Positions 6,930-15,056 of a stretch of 49,416 bases of DNA are shown here, one piece after another. The first letter of the stretch is position 1. Every line of letters starts with the position of its first letter. This stretch comes from Oscillospiraceae bacterium (lineage in GTDB: Bacteria > Bacillota > Clostridia > Oscillospirales > Ruminococcaceae), in assembly GCA_017545185.1 (NCBI GenBank), contig JAFWQJ010000078.1:1-49416 (forward strand). The letters are read 5' to 3'. The notes under the pieces were generated by a model, which was not told the origin of the DNA, searched no databases, and saw only the letters and a list, made by a program, of their open reading frames with translations. The position numbers and the translations under genes were made by a program.

Positions 6930-7322
6930 TCAGAGCAGGCCGAGCAGCATCAGGCTGCCGACCTCACGCGCTTTTTCCACGTACCCCATCATTGCGGGGA
7001 CGAGGATCATAATGAGAATGATCGTCAGCACAATGCCGATGATCTGCATGATGAGCGTCAGCTTGGCGTAGTTCTTCGCAGTCGGATCCTTCACCGTGCA
7101 GAGCATGATGATCGTGCCGATGATCGGCAGGAACGACAGCAGCAGGAACCAGCAGAACCAGCCGCCTGCGCTTGTGACTTCACGCTGCTGGGACATCGGG
7201 ACATAGCCCGTCGAAGCCGGTGCTGCGCTCACAGGGCTTTTCGTAAGACTTGTGCCGCCGCAGTTCGGGCAGCTCGTATAGTAATCCGGCAGCTCGGCGC
7301 CGCAGGAATTGCATCTTGCCAT
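6930..7322 (-). CDS. Small zinc-ribbon membrane protein
   Basis: A 130-residue protein. Residues 4-21 are a zinc ribbon (CNSC and CPNC pairs), followed by a Ser/Pro/Ala linker (27-50) and two to three hydrophobic segments (about 55-80 and 90-115), so the ribbon should face the cytosol at the membrane. It is a tandem paralogue of 7369-7722, sharing the FLPIIGTIIM and CTVKDP(T/S)AKN core. Start 7322 has AGGAGGT 6 nt upstream. The two genes are 46 bp apart on one transcript from the promoter at 7807. Function unknown. Confidence 0.82.
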   Translation of the reverse strand: MARCNSCGAELPDYYTSCPNCGGTSLTKSPVSAAPASTGYVPMSQQREVTSAGGWFCWFLLLSFLPIIGTIIMLCTVKDPTAKNYAKLTLIMQIIGIVLTIILIMILVPAMMGYVEKAREVGSLMLLGLL

Positions 7323-7368
7323 AACAGTACCTCCTGGATAACCGTTCGTTTGTCAAATGTTGTCTTGT

Positions 7369-7722
7369 TCACATGTTGGTGATCGAGCCCATCATACCGG
7401 CCGCAAACGCAATGATATAAAATACGATCGCGACGCACTGCATGATCAGCATGACCTTCGCCGCATTCTTTGCAGACGGGTCCTTGACCGTGCAGAACAT
7501 GATGATTGTGCCGATGATCGGCAGAAATCCGATCAGCAGCGTCCAGAGGAACCACTGACCGACCGATGTGACCGGATCGGCGGCTGTGTACATTGTCGAA
7601 GATGAATAACCCGAGGGCGGTGCTGCGCTTTGTGCACGTGCAGCGGAAAGCTGCGTTCCGCAGTTCGGGCACTGCGTATAGTAGTCCGGATTCTGAGATC
7701 CGCAGCGCGGGCAGTTGAGCAT
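7369..7722 (-). CDS. Small zinc-ribbon membrane protein, tandem paralogue
   Basis: A 117-residue protein with an N-terminal zinc ribbon (CPRC at 4-7, CPNC at 18-21), a low-complexity Ala/Ser/Tyr linker and two membrane segments containing GFLPIIGTIIMFCTVKDPSAKN. It has the same architecture as the downstream gene at 6930-7322, so this is a tandem duplication. Start 7722 has AAGGAGGT 6 nt upstream. It is first in a two-gene operon with a well-formed promoter at 7807-7835. I cannot assign a function; the family resembles short zinc-ribbon membrane proteins common in gut Firmicutes. Confidence 0.82.
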   Translation of the reverse strand: MLNCPRCGSQNPDYYTQCPNCGTQLSAARAQSAAPPSGYSSSTMYTAADPVTSVGQWFLWTLLIGFLPIIGTIIMFCTVKDPSAKNAAKVMLIMQCVAIVFYIIAFAAGMMGSITNM

Positions 7723-7806
7723 AATATGACCTCCTTATCAGTCGCAAAAGCTCCGAATGGTATGGAACGGAGTCCTTCTCCCACTGTCATCGGAAGAATT
7801 GAAGAT

Positions 7807-7835
7807 ATTATACCATATTCCGGCAAAAAAAGCAA
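7807..7835 (-). promoter_or_regulatory. Extended -10 promoter of the zinc-ribbon pair
   Basis: On the minus strand TTGCTT (7830-7835), 17-bp spacer, TATAAT (7807-7812) preceded by TGG. Confidence 0.8.
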
Positions 7836-7955
7836 GTTTTTCAATATTACCGATTTTCACAAAAAATCAGGCCGTTCCTTGTGCATTCCGTATGACTGCT
7901 GCCGGCGGCCTTTCGTGAAAATTTCGTGAGAAGGCAAAAAAATCGAAAAAGGGTA

Positions 7956-7984
7956 TGGACATTTACGAAAAAATCATGTATAAT
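7956..7984 (+). promoter_or_regulatory. Sigma-A promoter of the PrsA-like lipoprotein
   Basis: TGGACA (7956-7961), 17-bp spacer, TATAAT (7979-7984), about 60 bp upstream of the ATG at 8045. Confidence 0.8.
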
Positions 7985-8044
7985 AGCAATGTATCGGGTT
8001 TTTTCAGAAATCTACCCAGAATTTGAAGGAGGCTCTTTATACCT

Positions 8045-9499
8045 ATGAATTTTATCAGAAAAGCCGCGGCGGCAGCACTGGCACTCTGCACAGTCCTGAG
8101 CTGCACCGGCTGCGGTGAGCGGACAGCCAATGTGATGCAGGTCAGCGGCTCCGACGTCCGCGCCGGCATTTACCTCTATTATGCGACCAGCGCATACGGC
8201 GAAGCGATCGAGGTCATGCGCAAGGACGGCGAGCAGTTCGAGAACGTGATCGACTCAAAGGATTACAAGAAGATCCTTGACAAGGCGGATATCGACGGCG
8301 TCAAGGCCGAGGAGTGGATCCAGAACAAGGCGATCGAGCACTGCGAGACCTTCATGGCGATCGAGAAGGAATTTGAGGCACTCGGCCTTTCGCTCAGCGG
8401 CGAGCAGCTCGCGGCGGCGGAGAGCAGCGCAGAGACCAGCATGAAGTATTACGGCGACTTCTTCCACGATGCCGGCATCGGCAAGGAGTCCGTCAAGGAT
8501 ATCGTGCTGAATACCTACAAGCAGGACGCTGTCTGGGAGGCCTACTACGGCAAGGACGGCAAGGAGAACATTCAGGAGCAGGAGCTCTACGATCATTATA
8601 AGGACAATCACTTCCGCATCAAGTACATCGAGATGCCGCTCAAGGACGGTGAGGGCAATCTGCTCAAGGCCGACGGCAAGGCGGAGATCGAGAAGATGGC
8701 GAACGATTACCTCAAGCGGCTCGGCAAGAAAAAGACCGAGGCCGAGAAGATGGAGGAGTTCGATTACCTGATCGACGAGCACAAGGCGTATGTGACCTCG
8801 CTCTCCGAGGCAGCGGTCACCACGACCGACGAGAACGGCAAGACGATCACCACGCCGACCACCGCAAAGGTCACGACCGTCGATGAGAAGGAGACGACCA
8901 CCGAGAAGGAAGCCGTCACCACCGCACCGGCAGAGGAAGACGAGAACGCGGAGCCGGAAACCGACGAGAACGGCGAAGCAGTCACGACCGCAGAAGTCAC
9001 CACGCAGACGACTGCGACCACCGAGACCACCACGACCACGACTGTCTCCGGCCTCGGCTATGACACCGCAAATGAGCGCGTGCTCGCAGTCAGCACCTCT
9101 GCGAAGGAGGAGGACAAGAAGAACGACGAGACCAAGACAGAGCCGACCTATACGCCCTGCGAAAAGGTCTATAACTGGGCGGTCGATCCGAATACCAAGT
9201 ACATGGAGCCGACGCTCATCAAGGATGAGGAATGCTACTATGTGGTCGTCAAAATGGATATCGAGGACCGCATGACCGAGGATGATCTGTGGACAAGCAG
9301 TGCGATCGAGAGCGTCCGTCAGGAGCTGTACTATGACAAGTTCCTTGAGAAGCTGGACAAGATCGCAAAGGATCTGCCGGTCACCCGCAACGAAAGCGCG
9401 TTCCGCCGCTATAAGGTGCTGGATATTGACTATGTGACCTATCAGAACGCTCTGATGAGCGCATATTCCAGCATGTACGGAAATTACTTCGGCGGCTGA
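8045..9499 (+). CDS. PrsA/SurA-like extracytoplasmic foldase lipoprotein
   Basis: A 484-residue lipoprotein with a signal peptide ending CTGC (Cys23). Residues 30-190 resemble the helical SurA/PrsA N-terminal chaperone domain. Residues about 190-235 (FRIKYIEMPL onward) and 375-410 (EECYYVVVKMDIEDR) look like the two ends of a parvulin-type prolyl isomerase domain. Between them sits a Thr/Glu-rich insertion of roughly 120 residues with many VTT repeats, an unusual position for a linker. PrsA-type proteins help exported proteins fold outside the membrane, which suits a genome secreting many dockerin proteins. AAGGAGG lies 12 nt upstream of the ATG; terminator at 9516. Whether the isomerase part is active is not clear. 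Confidence 0.72.
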   Translation: MNFIRKAAAAALALCTVLSCTGCGERTANVMQVSGSDVRAGIYLYYATSAYGEAIEVMRKDGEQFENVIDSKDYKKILDKADIDGVKAEEWIQNKAIEHCETFMAIEKEFEALGLSLSGEQLAAAESSAETSMKYYGDFFHDAGIGKESVKDIVLNTYKQDAVWEAYYGKDGKENIQEQELYDHYKDNHFRIKYIEMPLKDGEGNLLKADGKAEIEKMANDYLKRLGKKKTEAEKMEEFDYLIDEHKAYVTSLSEAAVTTTDENGKTITTPTTAKVTTVDEKETTTEKEAVTTAPAEEDENAEPETDENGEAVTTAEVTTQTTATTETTTTTTVSGLGYDTANERVLAVSTSAKEEDKKNDETKTEPTYTPCEKVYNWAVDPNTKYMEPTLIKDEECYYVVVKMDIEDRMTEDDLWTSSAIESVRQELYYDKFLEKLDKIAKDLPVTRNESAFRRYKVLDIDYVTYQNALMSAYSSMYGNYFGG

Positions 9500-9515
9500 T
9501 CCGAAACGGCAAAAC

Positions 9516-9553
9516 AGGCAGGGGCATAAACCGAATGTCCCTGCCTTTGTTGT
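9516..9553 (+). terminator. Intrinsic terminator after the PrsA-like gene
   Basis: Arms AGGCAGGG (9516-9523) and CCCTGCCT (9539-9546) with inner GCAT/ATG pairing, then a T-rich tail. Confidence 0.85.
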
Positions 9554-9581
9554 ATACTCCGGAATAGAAAGGATGATCGAA

Positions 9582-10256
9582 ATGTCTGAATACTCTGCAC
9601 ACGAACCGATGAACGAACAGCTTGTCATGAAGCTGGAGCGCACCGTCAAGGCGCTGCGCGAAAACCGCATGGATGCCTGCTGGGTCAGAACGAAGGCGGA
9701 TGCGCTCGCGAAGGTAAAGGAGCTGCTGCCGAAGGGCGCGGTCGTCTCGAACGGCGGCTCGATGACGCTCAGCGAATGCGGCATCATGGATCTGCTTCGC
9801 TCGGGCGACTATGAGTTCCTTGACCGCGCAGCCGTTCCGCAGGAGGAGCTGCCCAAGCTGTTCCGGAAGGTCTTTTCTGCGGACGCCTATCTGATGAGCA
9901 GCAATGCCGTGACGGAACAGGGTGAGCTCTATAATGTGGACGGCAACGGAAACCGCGTATCTGCGCTGATCTTCGGACCGGAAAGCGTCATCGTCGTGGC
10001 GGGCGCGAACAAGATCGTGCCGGATATCCCCTCTGCGGTGCAGCGGGTCAAGCGGCTGGCGGCGCCGGTCAATGCGATGCGTCTGCATCAGGATACGCCG
10101 TGCGCGAAATGCGGCACCTGCGCGGGCGTCAGGGGCGACCTTGCTGCGGGATGTAAGGCGGAGCAGCGCATCTGCTGCTCGTATGTCGTGTCCGGCTATC
10201 AGCGTTTCCCGAACCGCATCAAGGTCATTCTGGTCGCGGAAAATCTCGGCTACTGA
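9582..10256 (+). CDS. LUD-domain (lactate-utilisation-type) protein
   Basis: A 224-residue protein of the LUD/DUF162 family (LutC/YkgG-like). It shows the family NGGSMTLSECGI block near residues 60-70, an SSNAVTEQGELYNVDG block near 110-125 and the FGPESVIVVAGANKIV segment near 140-155. The C-terminal third has a Cys cluster (CAKCGTC, then CKAEQRICCSY) that could bind metal. The start at 9582 is preferred over an ATG three codons upstream, which would sit directly on the AAAGG ribosome site. Family members in lut operons aid lactate oxidation, but no lutA or lutB is nearby, so the role here is unknown. It is followed 14 bp later by 10271-10804 in the same operon. Confidence 0.85.
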   Translation: MSEYSAHEPMNEQLVMKLERTVKALRENRMDACWVRTKADALAKVKELLPKGAVVSNGGSMTLSECGIMDLLRSGDYEFLDRAAVPQEELPKLFRKVFSADAYLMSSNAVTEQGELYNVDGNGNRVSALIFGPESVIVVAGANKIVPDIPSAVQRVKRLAAPVNAMRLHQDTPCAKCGTCAGVRGDLAAGCKAEQRICCSYVVSGYQRFPNRIKVILVAENLGY

Positions 10257-10270
10257 CAGGAGGGAATCAT

Positions 10271-10804
10271 ATGGAACCGAAATATGCTGAAAACATCATT
10301 GCGGGCGTGCTGTTCAAGAAGAAATTTCAGTGGTATCTGACGGACAAGTCGATCTGGAAGCTGGATTACCGCAGGCTGTACGACGACTGGCATCTGACCT
10401 ATCAGAACCGCGGGAGATCCGATCTGGATTTTGTGCGGGAGGTCGGATCGTTCGGGGAATTTCTGTCCACGCGTTTCCGCATCCCGGTCGTTGACCGCGA
10501 TACCGCGAAGGATTTTCTGAAGCAGCTGCGCGACAATGCGATCTCCGGCGGCGAGCTGGCGTATCAGTTTGTCCGTGCGGAGAGTGCAGAGCAGCGGCGT
10601 GCGCTGGTGCCGGTGTTCTTCGTGGATTTTGACAACAAGCGGTTCTTATCGCAGTTCCCGGAAAAGGATAATTTTGAGCAGTATGCGCCGGAGGGCTGGC
10701 AGAGCGCCTATGCGGATTTCACTGCCTGCATCCCCGCCGCCGAACGCTACTGGATCGAGCCGGGCGCGGAGCCCCCGTTGGCATTTCCCTCCGGGGAGCG
10801 GTGA
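10271..10804 (+). CDS. Hypothetical protein, C-terminus overrun by a repeat
   Basis: A 177-residue soluble protein that I do not recognise. It is rich in Tyr, Trp and charged residues and has no signal or membrane segment. AGGAGGG sits 6-7 nt upstream of the ATG, 14 bp after the LUD gene, so the two are co-transcribed. The last residues (PPLAFPSGER) are encoded by the left end of a GC-rich hairpin repeat (about 10770-10890), which suggests that the original C-terminus was replaced or extended by insertion of the repeat. Transcription should stop at the terminator at 10907. Confidence 0.7.
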   Translation: MEPKYAENIIAGVLFKKKFQWYLTDKSIWKLDYRRLYDDWHLTYQNRGRSDLDFVREVGSFGEFLSTRFRIPVVDRDTAKDFLKQLRDNAISGGELAYQFVRAESAEQRRALVPVFFVDFDNKRFLSQFPEKDNFEQYAPEGWQSAYADFTACIPAAERYWIEPGAEPPLAFPSGER

Positions 10805-10890
10805 GCGAAGCTCTCCCAACATTCTTTTCTGCACGCCGCGAAGCGGCTTCTGCGGCGTTCCTTCTCCCAATGCTGAAGCCCTCCGGGAGT
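10776..10890. repeat. GC-rich palindromic repeat element
   Basis: Contains CCCTCCGGGGAG (10788-10799) and a second CCCTCCGGGAG (10879-10889) at its ends, a central hairpin with arms ACGCCGC (10833-10839) and GCGGCGT (10852-10858), and two CTCTCCCAA/CTCCCAA stretches. The layout suggests a non-autonomous interspersed palindromic element. No coding capacity. Confidence 0.5.
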
Positions 10891-10906
10891 ATAACTGAAA
10901 AATGAA

Positions 10907-10940
10907 ACGGGTGCTGACAGAACAGTCGGCACCCGTTTTC
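10907..10940 (+). terminator. Intrinsic terminator of the LUD operon
   Basis: Arms ACGGGTGC (10907-10914) and GCACCCGT (10929-10936), then TTTTC. Confidence 0.85.
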
Positions 10941-11010
10941 GTCTGCGCTGCCGGGTGCGGATCCGGCAGCACCGCAAGGCGCCCGGATACCCGCAAACAG
11001 CGGCCGTCTG

Positions 11011-11043
11011 CGAGCACGCTATGTGCTCGGCACCCGTTTTTTA
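11011..11043 (+). terminator. Second hairpin with T-run before the glycosyltransferase
   Basis: Arms CGAGCAC (11011-11017) and GTGCTCG (11023-11029). The T-run starts 7 nt later (11037-11042), so it is a weaker candidate. GCACCCG recurs here and in the preceding terminator. Between the two lies a further GC-rich palindrome (GCTGCCGG/CCGGCAGC near 10949-10972). Confidence 0.5.
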
Positions 11044-11114
11044 TACGCTATTGACAAATATTTGCACCGCAAAGGAAATCACATCCGCAACTTGCTTTTT
11101 TCTTCTATTTTCTC

Positions 11115-11143
11115 TTGCTTTTTTCGTTCGTATGCGTTATAAT
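11115..11143 (+). promoter_or_regulatory. Promoter at the head of the long plus-strand run
   Basis: TTGCTT (11115-11120), 17-bp spacer, TATAAT (11138-11143). The predicted transcription start (about 11150) falls on an upstream ATG frame, which supports the GTG at 11212 as the true start of the first gene. Confidence 0.8.
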
Positions 11144-11211
11144 ATATAGTGTATGATTATGCGAAAACGCCGATGCCGTACATACAGCGGCACGGGTCAG
11201 GAGGAACGCAA

Positions 11212-13470
11212 GTGGAAGACAAGAAACTGATATCCGTCATCGTACCGTGTTACAATGAGCAGGAGGTTCTGCCGATGTTCTACAAGGAGATCATGAAGGT
11301 CTCCGCGGAGATGCAGGCAAAGTATCCGGAAACCGAATTTGAGTACCTGTTCATTGACGACGGCTCCAAGGACCGCACACTCAGAACGCTGCGCACACTC
11401 GCACAGCATGACAAGCGTGTGCGCTATATCTCGTTCTCGCGCAATTTCGGCAAGGAAGCCGGCATCTACGCGGGACTTTCCAATGCGAAGGGCGATTACT
11501 GCGTTGTCATGGACGCGGATCTCCAGCATCCGCCTGCGTTTCTTCCGAAGATGTACGAGGCGGTCAGAAGCGGACAGTATGACTGCGCCACGACGCGCAG
11601 AGTCAGCCGCGCCGGAGAATCCAAGGTGCGTTCGTGGTTCGCGAGACTGTTTTATAAGATCATGAACAAGATCTCCCAGACCGAGATCGTGGACGGCGCA
11701 CAGGATTTCCGCTTCATGACCAGACAAATGGTCGATGCGGTGCTCTCCATGAGCGAGTACAATCGCTTCTCAAAGGGCATTTTCTCGTGGGTCGGCTTCC
11801 GCGTCAAGTATATCGAATATGAAAACGTCGAGCGCGCCGCAGGTACGAGCGCGTGGAGCTTCTGGGGGCTGTTCCGGTATTCGCTGGAGGGCATCATCGG
11901 CTTCTCGACCGCGCCGCTGACTGCAACGGCGGTCATCGGCTTTGTCTCCTGCCTGATCGGCCTGATTCTGCTGATCTTCACGATCACAAAGCGGCTTGCA
12001 GTCGGCGGAGACCCGCTCGGCTATCCGACGACGACCTGCTGCGTCGTGTTCTTCGGCGGACTGCAGGTGTTCTGCACGGGCATTCTCGGCCTGTATCTCG
12101 GCAAGACCTATCTTGAGGTCAAGCACCGCCCGATCTATCTGGTGCGGGAGACCGAGAAGGATGCCGACCGCATGGCGGAGCTGCCGGAGGAGGCAGAGAC
12201 CGCTGCAAAGCTCGAAAAGCTGGATGCCGCAAAGCGTCTGAAGGAAGAGACCGACGAGGAATTTGATGCGATCGTCGATGCGGCATTTGCAGACGATGAA
12301 AAAGAGAATGAGACCGTTGACCGCGTGATCGCTGCGGAGGCAGAGTACGACGGCGACGGCTATGATACCGACGGAAACGATACCATCACGGACGAGGAGC
12401 CTGCCTACGACGACGGTCTTCCGATCGCGGAAGAACCGGAGGAGGCAGACGCCGAAAAGGAGGAAACGAGCCATGAGAAGCAGTCACCACAGATCCATGC
12501 ACCGCTCTTCCGCACACCGAAGCTCCGCTCACAGGTCTATGCACAGCTCAATGCGTCATCACCGGTCGCTGGCGTCGAAGAACCGGAACAAGCCGACGCT
12601 GGGCGGCGTGAGACACGGGATGACATCGGCCGGACACCGGACGATGGCGTCAAGGCACAGGACTGGGACACACAGCTCAATGAGCGGCTTGCATCACTCG
12701 ATGAGCAGCTCGCACAGATCGCTGATGAGCCGTCTGCGCTCCGGACTGCGGAGCCTGTTCGGCCGCTGACGGAGGAATCCGCGGAGGAAGCTGACGAAGC
12801 TGAGGAAACATCTGTGCCTGAGACTCTGACGGAGGAGACGCCTGAGGAGAAAGAAACGCCGGCGGCAGAGGACGGATCCGCGGATGAGGACGAAGCAGAG
12901 GATGCTGCTGAGGAAATCGCGGAGGATGCTGCGGAGGACGAAGAACCGGAGGAAGCCCCTGCGCCTGCGCCGAAGAAAAAGGAAAAGTTCGAGATCAAGA
13001 TCGACTACGACAGCATTGATTTCGATGAGGACTACGAGGACGATCCGCGGGATGATGCGGAATACGATGAAGCGGACGGCTATGACGGCGCCTACGACCG
13101 CGCCGGCTACGAGGATGACCTCGATCCGTATTACGACGAAAATGCGCCGCGCAGCATCAAGGATAAGATCATTGATTTCTGGTATATGCTGGTGAACAGC
13201 GTGGACAGCTTCCGCTATTCGGTCGCGGAGAAGCTCAACAAGCTCGGCAAGGGCGGCTTCGACGAGGACGAGATCGAACGGCAGATCGACATGGAGGCCG
13301 GCTATGAGGACGGCTTCGATGACGGCTACGATGACGCGGAATATGACGATTACGATGACGAAGCCTATCAGAACGATGACGGCTATGACGATGATCTTGA
13401 TCCGAGCTACGATGAAAATGCAGAGGATCCCGATGAAGAAAACAGCGATTACCGCGGCCCGCGTTCCTGA
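11212..13470 (+). CDS. Family 2 glycosyltransferase with long acidic tail
   Basis: A 752-residue protein with a GTG start at 11212 (AGGAGG 7 nt upstream). Residues 1-310 form a GT2 enzyme of the polyprenyl-phosphate sugar transferase (GtrB/DPM1-like) type: SVIVPCYNEQE near 8-18, IDDGSKD near 48-54, the metal-binding DADLQHPP at 101-108, a QDFR motif near 163, then two membrane helices at about 240-262 and 282-304. Such enzymes move a sugar from a nucleotide donor to undecaprenyl phosphate. Residues ~320-752 are a strongly acidic, low-complexity tail with repeated EDDLDP/DDDLDP and DYDDEAY-type units and one less acidic stretch near 440-540. The tail is atypical for the family; it could be a binding surface or disordered. 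It heads a run that may extend to the purine genes. Confidence 0.88.
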   Translation: MEDKKLISVIVPCYNEQEVLPMFYKEIMKVSAEMQAKYPETEFEYLFIDDGSKDRTLRTLRTLAQHDKRVRYISFSRNFGKEAGIYAGLSNAKGDYCVVMDADLQHPPAFLPKMYEAVRSGQYDCATTRRVSRAGESKVRSWFARLFYKIMNKISQTEIVDGAQDFRFMTRQMVDAVLSMSEYNRFSKGIFSWVGFRVKYIEYENVERAAGTSAWSFWGLFRYSLEGIIGFSTAPLTATAVIGFVSCLIGLILLIFTITKRLAVGGDPLGYPTTTCCVVFFGGLQVFCTGILGLYLGKTYLEVKHRPIYLVRETEKDADRMAELPEEAETAAKLEKLDAAKRLKEETDEEFDAIVDAAFADDEKENETVDRVIAAEAEYDGDGYDTDGNDTITDEEPAYDDGLPIAEEPEEADAEKEETSHEKQSPQIHAPLFRTPKLRSQVYAQLNASSPVAGVEEPEQADAGRRETRDDIGRTPDDGVKAQDWDTQLNERLASLDEQLAQIADEPSALRTAEPVRPLTEESAEEADEAEETSVPETLTEETPEEKETPAAEDGSADEDEAEDAAEEIAEDAAEDEEPEEAPAPAPKKKEKFEIKIDYDSIDFDEDYEDDPRDDAEYDEADGYDGAYDRAGYEDDLDPYYDENAPRSIKDKIIDFWYMLVNSVDSFRYSVAEKLNKLGKGGFDEDEIERQIDMEAGYEDGFDDGYDDAEYDDYDDEAYQNDDGYDDDLDPSYDENAEDPDEENSDYRGPRS

Positions 13471-13509
13471 GCCGCGCCGCGGTGACCGGATGCGAAAGGA
13501 ATGCCGAAC

Positions 13510-14511
13510 ATGAACCGTCGTTTGAAGCTGCTGATCCTTGTGCTGCTGGCGGCAGTCATCTGCCTGAGCGTCGGGATCGCAAGCCTGCGCCTGAGTGACG
13601 GCAGCAGGGGACAGACGGTATCCGAGGCGCAGCCTGCCGCAAACGGTGCCGCGATCCAGCTGTATCAGGAAAACGGACGCTGGGGCGCCAAGACCGCGAA
13701 CGGCCGTGAGCTGATCGCGCCGACATGGGCGTTCCTGCGTGCCATGAGCGACAGCGTGCTGATCGCCCGGAGGGGAGACAGCCGCTCTGACAGGATCGGC
13801 CTGATCCGAACGAACGGCGAGCTGCTCGTGCCGTTCCTGTACCAGTCGATCGCACCGGCGGATGCGCAGGATACGAACGTATGGCTGGCGACGCTGCAGG
13901 AAAACGGCAGGACCTGCTGTCACCTGTATAAGGCGGACGGCACGCTCTGGATGCGGGAAGCGTGGGACAGCGCGGAGTATCAGGACGGCATTCTGGATGC
14001 GGCCAAGGGCGCGAACCGGTATCAGTGCAGACTGACCCGCGCAGGCATCGAATGGCTCTCGCGCTATGAGGAATATCCGGTCGGACTGTATAAGCTGGTC
14101 ATGGATCTTGACAGCAGCGAGCTCAGCCGGATGCCCGATGCGGAAACACTGACCGTGCTGGGCGAGAGTGCCGCATATTATCTGCGGTATCTGTTCACGA
14201 TGGGCGAGAAGCCGGATGAAACAATGCTGGAGCCGGAGACGGCCGCCGGGCTGACCGTGCGTTCGCGCTATGACGGATGCAGGCTGCAGAAGGCGGAGAT
14301 CAGCCGGATCCAGAGACAGGACACGGACGGTCTGCCTGCGTATCTCATACAGATGCAGGTCACCTATCTGCGCAGAACGGAGGACGGCGGAACCGACCGG
14401 ATCCAAACAGCGATGATGCTGACGGTCAGCCGCAGCGCGTCCGGCGGATATATTTACAACAGCTTTTCGGATTCGCAGATGCTTGCCGCAGGCAGCAGAC
14501 TGCTGAACTGA
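13510..14511 (+). CDS. Membrane-anchored WG-repeat-like protein
   Basis: A 333-residue protein with one N-terminal membrane segment (residues 5-25) and an extracytoplasmic domain. Residues 50-135 have NGRWGAKTANGRELIAPTW and GLIRTNGELLVPFLYQ, the pattern of WG (KWG) repeats, in two or three copies. The rest, including a Tyr-rich C-terminal region, is not recognised. The ATG at 13510 is preferred over one three codons earlier, which sits directly on the GAAAGGA ribosome site. It lies 39 bp after the glycosyltransferase and 34 bp before purE, so it is probably co-transcribed. Function unknown; WG repeats are usually binding modules. Confidence 0.72.
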   Translation: MNRRLKLLILVLLAAVICLSVGIASLRLSDGSRGQTVSEAQPAANGAAIQLYQENGRWGAKTANGRELIAPTWAFLRAMSDSVLIARRGDSRSDRIGLIRTNGELLVPFLYQSIAPADAQDTNVWLATLQENGRTCCHLYKADGTLWMREAWDSAEYQDGILDAAKGANRYQCRLTRAGIEWLSRYEEYPVGLYKLVMDLDSSELSRMPDAETLTVLGESAAYYLRYLFTMGEKPDETMLEPETAAGLTVRSRYDGCRLQKAEISRIQRQDTDGLPAYLIQMQVTYLRRTEDGGTDRIQTAMMLTVSRSASGGYIYNSFSDSQMLAAGSRLLN

Positions 14512-14545
14512 TTGCAGAGGGTATACGGAAAGGAGCTGAACCGAA

Positions 14546-15043
14546 ATGAAAAAGGTTGCAGTCATTATGGGCAGCGACAGTGATTTTCCTGTCGTGAAGG
14601 GCGCGCTTGCCGAGCTCAAAGGCTTCGGCGTGCCGTTTGAGGCGCATGTCATGAGCGCACACAGAACACCGGCACTTGCCGCGGAATTTGCAGAAAATGC
14701 AGAGGCAAATGGCTTCGGCGTCATCATCTGCGCGGCGGGCATGGCGGCACATCTGGCAGGCGTGATCGCCGGCCACACGACGCTGCCGGTCATCGGCATC
14801 CCGTGCAAGGGCGCACAGCTCGACGGGCTGGACGCACTGCTCGCGACGGTCATGATGCCGACGGGCATCCCGGTGGCAACGGTCGCCGTGGACGGCGCGA
14901 AGAATGCCGCGATCCTTGCAGTACAGATGCTTGCGCTCTCCGATGAGGGGCTTGCAGAGCAGCTGAAGGCGCGCAAGGCGGAGATGATCGCGGGCGTGCT
15001 GAAAAAGGACGCCGCGCTGCAGGAAAAGATCGCAGAGCTGTAA
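14546..15043 (+). CDS. purE: PurE, N5-CAIR mutase
   Basis: A 165-residue class I PurE. It converts N5-carboxyaminoimidazole ribonucleotide to 4-carboxyaminoimidazole ribonucleotide in purine synthesis. The motifs are clear: MGSDSDFPV near residue 8, SAHRTP near 40, and the small-residue loop CAAGMAAHLAGVIAGHT near 65-81. AAAGGAG lies 10 nt upstream of the ATG. No purK, which makes its substrate in the class I route, is in the window. First of eight purine genes, all on the plus strand; no separate promoter or purine riboswitch is visible in the 34-bp gap upstream. Confidence 0.97.
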   Translation: MKKVAVIMGSDSDFPVVKGALAELKGFGVPFEAHVMSAHRTPALAAEFAENAEANGFGVIICAAGMAAHLAGVIAGHTTLPVIGIPCKGAQLDGLDALLATVMMPTGIPVATVAVDGAKNAAILAVQMLALSDEGLAEQLKARKAEMIAGVLKKDAALQEKIAEL

Positions 15044-15056
15044 CGGGAAAAGCGCT

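Noticed and set aside
12474-12790. Possible frameshift inside the acidic tail, where another frame reads as His/Arg/Ser repeats
   Set aside because: The main frame stays open throughout and returns to acidic sequence; the other frame's repeats follow from the codon pattern. It would need read data to confirm.
12694-14976. A very long minus-strand open frame across the glycosyltransferase, WG protein and purE genes
   Set aside because: It lies opposite well-supported genes, has no ribosome site, and its composition (Arg, Ala, Ile, Val-rich) is typical of antisense translation in GC-rich DNA.
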